Positions 61,249 through 64,000 of a stretch of DNA of 64,000 bases are shown one piece after another (position 1 is the first letter of the stretch; each line of letters begins with the position of its first letter). The position numbers and the translations under genes were made by a program. Origin of the DNA: Rhodococcus sp. NBC_00297 (GTDB taxonomy: Bacteria; Actinomycetota; Actinomycetes; Mycobacteriales; Mycobacteriaceae); contig NZ_CP108041.1 of the NCBI RefSeq assembly GCF_036173065.1, positions 620,001 to 684,000 of the forward strand, given 5' to 3'. Under the pieces are notes generated by a model, which saw nothing but the letters and a program-made list of their open reading frames with translations, was not told where the DNA came from and searched no databases.

Positions 61249-61911
61249 CTACTCGGCCGAGGTCAGCGACTCGCGGGTACGCCGACTGGCGGCGAGGTGG
61301 TCGCGCAGCGCCTGGCGGCCACGGTGGATACGGCTACGGACGGTGCCGAGCTTGACCCCCAGGGTCGCGCCGATCTCCTCGTAGGACAGACCCTCGATGT
61401 CGCACAGCACGATGGCTGCACGGAACTCGGGAGCGAGCGAGTCGAGCGCCGCCTGCAGATCCGGGTCGAGCCGGGCGTCGTGGTAGATCTGCTCGGGATC
61501 GGGGGTGTCGGACGGCACCCGGTCGTAATCCTCCGGCAGCGCCTCCATCCGGATGCGGTTGCGGCGACGCACCATGTCCAGGAACAGGTTCGTCGTGATG
61601 CGGTGCAACCAGCCCTCGAAGGTGCCGGGCTGGTAGTTCTGCAGCGAGCGGAACACGCGGATGAAGGTGTCCTGCGTGAGGTCCTCGGCATCCTGCGCGT
61701 TGCCGGACAGCCGGTAGGCGAGGCGGTAGACGCGGTCACCGTGCTCGCGGACGAGTTCGTCCCAGGACGGCATCGACGTCGCGTCTCCGGTCGCGTCGAA
61801 CACCGCGGTGCCGGACAGCTCGTCGGGACCGTCGACGGTCTGTTCGGACTCGGCGGCGGGGCGGGAGGTCGGGGACGTGAGGGCAGCGTGTTCGCGCGGG
61901 CTGGTGATCAT
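61249..61911 (-). CDS. sigE: ECF RNA polymerase sigma factor SigE
   Basis: Extracytoplasmic-function sigma factor of 220 residues. After a disordered N-terminal 45 residues, region 2 ([40 protein letters not shown]) binds the -10, and region 4 ([28 protein letters not shown]) binds the -35. It controls the envelope and redox stress response with RseA. The ATG at 61911 lies 12 bases after GGAGG; internal starts have been described for the mycobacterial homologue and are possible here. Divergent from the O-methyltransferase. Confidence 0.95.
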   Translation of the reverse strand: MITSPREHAALTSPTSRPAAESEQTVDGPDELSGTAVFDATGDATSMPSWDELVREHGDRVYRLAYRLSGNAQDAEDLTQDTFIRVFRSLQNYQPGTFEGWLHRITTNLFLDMVRRRNRIRMEALPEDYDRVPSDTPDPEQIYHDARLDPDLQAALDSLAPEFRAAIVLCDIEGLSYEEIGATLGVKLGTVRSRIHRGRQALRDHLAASRRTRESLTSAE

Positions 61912-62069
61912 GTGGATCGTTCAATCCTCCTACTCGGGCGATCATCGCGGCGTGGTGTCGACGTGCGATGTGGTGTTACCCGTGTTCGGCGCGACCGAAG
62001 CGTGAGGACGATCCGACGAACCCGCGTAGGGAAACTATGTCGCGGGCAGGTGTGCGACCCGTGTGAGAA

Positions 62070-62088
62070 GGCTGAGTGTGGGCTGAGA
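62070..62088. promoter_or_regulatory. Direct repeat resembling an MprA box
   Basis: GGCTGAGT (62070-62077) and GGCTGAGA (62081-62088) are direct repeats with a 3-base spacer in the sigE/O-methyltransferase divergent region. On the sigE strand they read TCTCAGCC and ACTCAGCC, close to the CTCAG-type half-sites reported for MprA upstream of mycobacterial sigE. No mprA gene is visible in the window. Confidence 0.35.
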
Positions 62089-62117
62089 GTCTGGACGCGA
62101 GGAGTTCGTGGGCGGGT

Positions 62118-62123
62118 TAGGGT
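62118..62123 (+). promoter_or_regulatory. -10 element suggesting a leaderless O-methyltransferase mRNA
   Basis: TAGGGT ends seven bases before the GTG start at 62130, and no Shine-Dalgarno is present, which fits leaderless transcription common in this phylum. Confidence 0.35.
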
Positions 62124-62129
62124 CCCTTC

Positions 62130-62768
62130 GTGACTGCCGACGCCGCCAAGATGCTGCACTACGCCGAAGCCTCCGTCGTGGAGGACGAGATCCTGCAGGC
62201 CGCGCGCGAGCGCGCCGTGGATCTGGGCGCCGCGCCGATACCGGCGTCCGTCGGTGCCGTGCTCAGCATGGTCGCGCAGTTGTCCGGAGCGCGCACGGTG
62301 GTGGAGGTCGGAACCGGCGCCGGTGTCAGCGGGCTGTGGCTGCTGGACGGGATGCGGCCCGACGGGGTCCTCACCACCATCGACACCGAACCGGAGCATC
62401 AGCGCGCCGCCAAGGAGGCGTTCCGTTCCGGCGGCATCGGGGCATCGCGGACCCGGTTGATCAACGGCCGCGCCCTCGACGTGCTCCCCCGCCTTGCCGA
62501 CGCGTCCTACGACCTGGTGTTCGTCGACGCGACGCCGCGGGACCACGTCGGATTCGTGACGGAGGGCGTGCGGATGCTCCGCCCCGGTGGCGCCCTGATC
62601 CTGCACAACGCGTTGCTGGGTGGACGCGTCGCGGACGCCTCGTCACGCGACGAGGCCACCGTCGCCGTCCGCGCGGCCGCCCGCGCCATCGCGGAGAACG
62701 ACAGCCTGACAGCGGTCGTCCTTCCCCTCGGCGACGGCCTGCTGTGCGCCTCGCGCGTGCCGGAGTGA
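62130..62768 (+). CDS. O-methyltransferase (class I, Rv1220c-like)
   Basis: Cation-dependent-type SAM O-methyltransferase of 212 residues. [18 protein letters not shown] binds [21 protein letters not shown] is the acidic-loop strand, and [13 protein letters not shown] holds candidate metal ligands. [16 protein letters not shown] closes the fold. It is divergent from sigE, as in mycobacteria, and converges on glgC with a 1-bp gap. Substrate unknown. Confidence 0.92.
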   Translation: MTADAAKMLHYAEASVVEDEILQAARERAVDLGAAPIPASVGAVLSMVAQLSGARTVVEVGTGAGVSGLWLLDGMRPDGVLTTIDTEPEHQRAAKEAFRSGGIGASRTRLINGRALDVLPRLADASYDLVFVDATPRDHVGFVTEGVRMLRPGGALILHNALLGGRVADASSRDEATVAVRAAARAIAENDSLTAVVLPLGDGLLCASRVPE

Positions 62769-62769
62769 C

Positions 62770-63984
62770 CTAGATCCAGACACCCTTGCCGACGGCGACC
62801 ACGCCGTTGGCGCTCACGTTGAACCGCTCGCTGTCCCGCTCGCGGTCCACGCCGATGATCTCGCCGTCGTTCACCACCACGTTCTTGTCCAGGATGGCGT
62901 TGCGGACGACCGCATTACGACCGATGCGCACTCCGGGCATGATGACGCTGCCCTCCACGGTGGCGCCCGCGTCGATGATCACCGACGAGCTCAGCACCGA
63001 GTTGCGCACCGTCGCGCCGGACAGGATCGATCCCGCTCCGACGATCGACTCCTGAGCCAGACCGCCCTGCACGAACTTGGCGGGCGGCAGGTTGTCCGCG
63101 GCGCCGCGGATCGGCCACCGCTTGTTGTAGAGGTTGAAGATCGGGTGGACCGACACCAGGTCCATGTGTGCGTCGTAGAACGCGTCCAGGGTGCCGACGT
63201 CGCGCCAGTAGCCCTTGTCCCGCTCGGTCGCACCCGGGACGACGTTGTCCTTGAAGTCGTAGACCGATGCCTTCCCGGCCGCGACGAGCGCGGGAATGAT
63301 GTTGCCGCCCATGTCGTGATCGGAATCCGAGTCCTCGGCGTCGGCACGGATGGCATCGACGAGCACCTTGGTGGTGAAGACGTAGTTGCCCATCGACGCG
63401 AACGTCATGGTGGGGTCGTCCGGCGTTCCGGGCGGGTCCGACGGCTTCTCGAGGAACTCGGTGATGTTGCCCGAGGCGTCGCTGTCGATGCAGCCGAATG
63501 CCGTTGCCTCGGCGCGCGGTACGCGGATGCCGGCCACCGTGACACCGGCACCGGAATCGATGTGCTGCTGCACCATCTGCTCGGGGTCCATGCGGTACAC
63601 GTGGTCCGCACCGAACACGACGATGTACTCGGGATCCTCGTCGTACACGAGGTTCATGGACTGGAAGATGGCGTCGGCACTGCCGGTGTACCAGCGGGGC
63701 CCGAGCCGCTGCTGCGCGGGCACGGGGGTGATGTACTCACCCGCGAAACCCGACAGCCGCCAGGTCTGGGAGATGTGCCGGTCGAGCGAGTGCGACTTGT
63801 ACTGGGTCAGAACGCACAACCGCAGATAGCCGGCGTTGACGAGATTGCTCAGCACGAAGTCGATCAGGCGGTACGCACCACCGAACGGGACCGCGGGCTT
63901 CGCGCGATCGGCTGTCATCGGATACAGGCGTTTGCCCTCACCTCCGGCGAGCACGATTCCGAGTACATGCGGCTGGGTCCTCAC
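62770..63984 (-). CDS. glgC: Glucose-1-phosphate adenylyltransferase
   Basis: Makes ADP-glucose for glycogen and related alpha-glucans, 404 residues. [20 protein letters not shown] is the nucleotide-binding start. [44 protein letters not shown] and [11 protein letters not shown] follow. The C-terminal left-handed beta-helix repeats ([20 protein letters not shown]) form the regulatory domain. The GTG at 63984 gives the family-typical [15 protein letters not shown]; a TTG three codons upstream is less likely. Complete within the window. If the GH57 branching gene is truly broken, this enzyme's glucan pathway may be affected. Confidence 0.97.
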   Translation of the reverse strand: MRTQPHVLGIVLAGGEGKRLYPMTADRAKPAVPFGGAYRLIDFVLSNLVNAGYLRLCVLTQYKSHSLDRHISQTWRLSGFAGEYITPVPAQQRLGPRWYTGSADAIFQSMNLVYDEDPEYIVVFGADHVYRMDPEQMVQQHIDSGAGVTVAGIRVPRAEATAFGCIDSDASGNITEFLEKPSDPPGTPDDPTMTFASMGNYVFTTKVLVDAIRADAEDSDSDHDMGGNIIPALVAAGKASVYDFKDNVVPGATERDKGYWRDVGTLDAFYDAHMDLVSVHPIFNLYNKRWPIRGAADNLPPAKFVQGGLAQESIVGAGSILSGATVRNSVLSSSVIIDAGATVEGSVIMPGVRIGRNAVVRNAILDKNVVVNDGEIIGVDRERDSERFNVSANGVVAVGKGVWI

Positions 63985-64000
63985 AACAGCCAACCTATCC

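Overview
The window is about 64 kb of very GC-rich, gene-dense actinobacterial chromosome. Gene content and gene order point to Nocardiaceae, most likely Rhodococcus or a close relative: F420 synthesis (fbiD/cofC), a HU protein with a long Lys/Ala tail, MutT1 with fused Nudix and phosphatase domains, a sigE-rseA-htrA-tatB block, GatCAB together with a non-discriminating GluRS, and many GTG starts with 4-bp ATGA/GTGA stop-start overlaps. Most genes are housekeeping. The order from pyc to the SAM methyltransferase follows the M. tuberculosis Rv2967c-Rv3030 order, and the order from the transglycosylases to glgC follows Rv1230c-Rv1213. These synteny statements come from recalled knowledge, not from a search.

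Layout. 1-3.0 kb: pyruvate carboxylase, 3' end outside the window. 3.1-8.15 kb: an apparent catabolic insertion with a FadR-type GntR regulator, a split transketolase, an MHS-family symporter and a divergent SDR dehydrogenase. It is controlled from an intergenic region with a perfect 13-bp inverted repeat on a near-consensus promoter. 8.2-17.3 kb: recG, rpmB, an enoyl-CoA hydratase, ung, gamma-carbonic anhydrase, a GNAT, thiL, a DUF3515 protein, ddl and gpsA. 17.4-22.1 kb: fbiD, ppk1, mutT1 and hupB. 22.3-25.2 kb: leuD, leuC and the divergent IclR regulator. 25.2-29.6 kb: a glycosyltransferase, tRNA-Glu, tRNA-Gln, a YihY membrane protein, gltX and a FAH-family hydrolase. 29.7-37.4 kb: an MFS transporter, leuB, serA and ilvBNC with a leader-peptide attenuator. 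37.4-54.8 kb: a PH-domain protein, DoxX, a Tat lipoprotein, gatB-pfkA-gatA-gatC, an ACT protein, ligA, a MetE-like protein, mnmA, a cysteine desulfurase, two acyltransferases and etfBA. 55.0-64 kb: a methyltransferase, a chimeric transglycosylase, a second transglycosylase, mrp, tatB, htrA, rseA, sigE, an O-methyltransferase and glgC.

How the genes work together. Branched-chain amino acid synthesis is nearly complete here (ilvBNC, leuBCD), with attenuation upstream of ilvB and an IclR regulator opposite leuC. tRNA-Gln, gltX and gatCAB together make Gln-tRNA by the indirect route. The cysteine desulfurase sits next to mnmA and can supply it with sulfur. sigE, rseA and htrA form an envelope-stress circuit, and a candidate ECF promoter lies inside it.

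The most unusual feature is at about 55.93 kb. The first ~40 residues of a GH57-type glucan-branching protein (the expected neighbour of the methyltransferase) run in frame into the catalytic domain of a peptidoglycan lytic transglycosylase that has lost its export signal. The junction is also where the two synteny blocks meet, so it looks like the scar of a deletion or rearrangement. No stretch longer than 300 bases lacks a gene or RNA.
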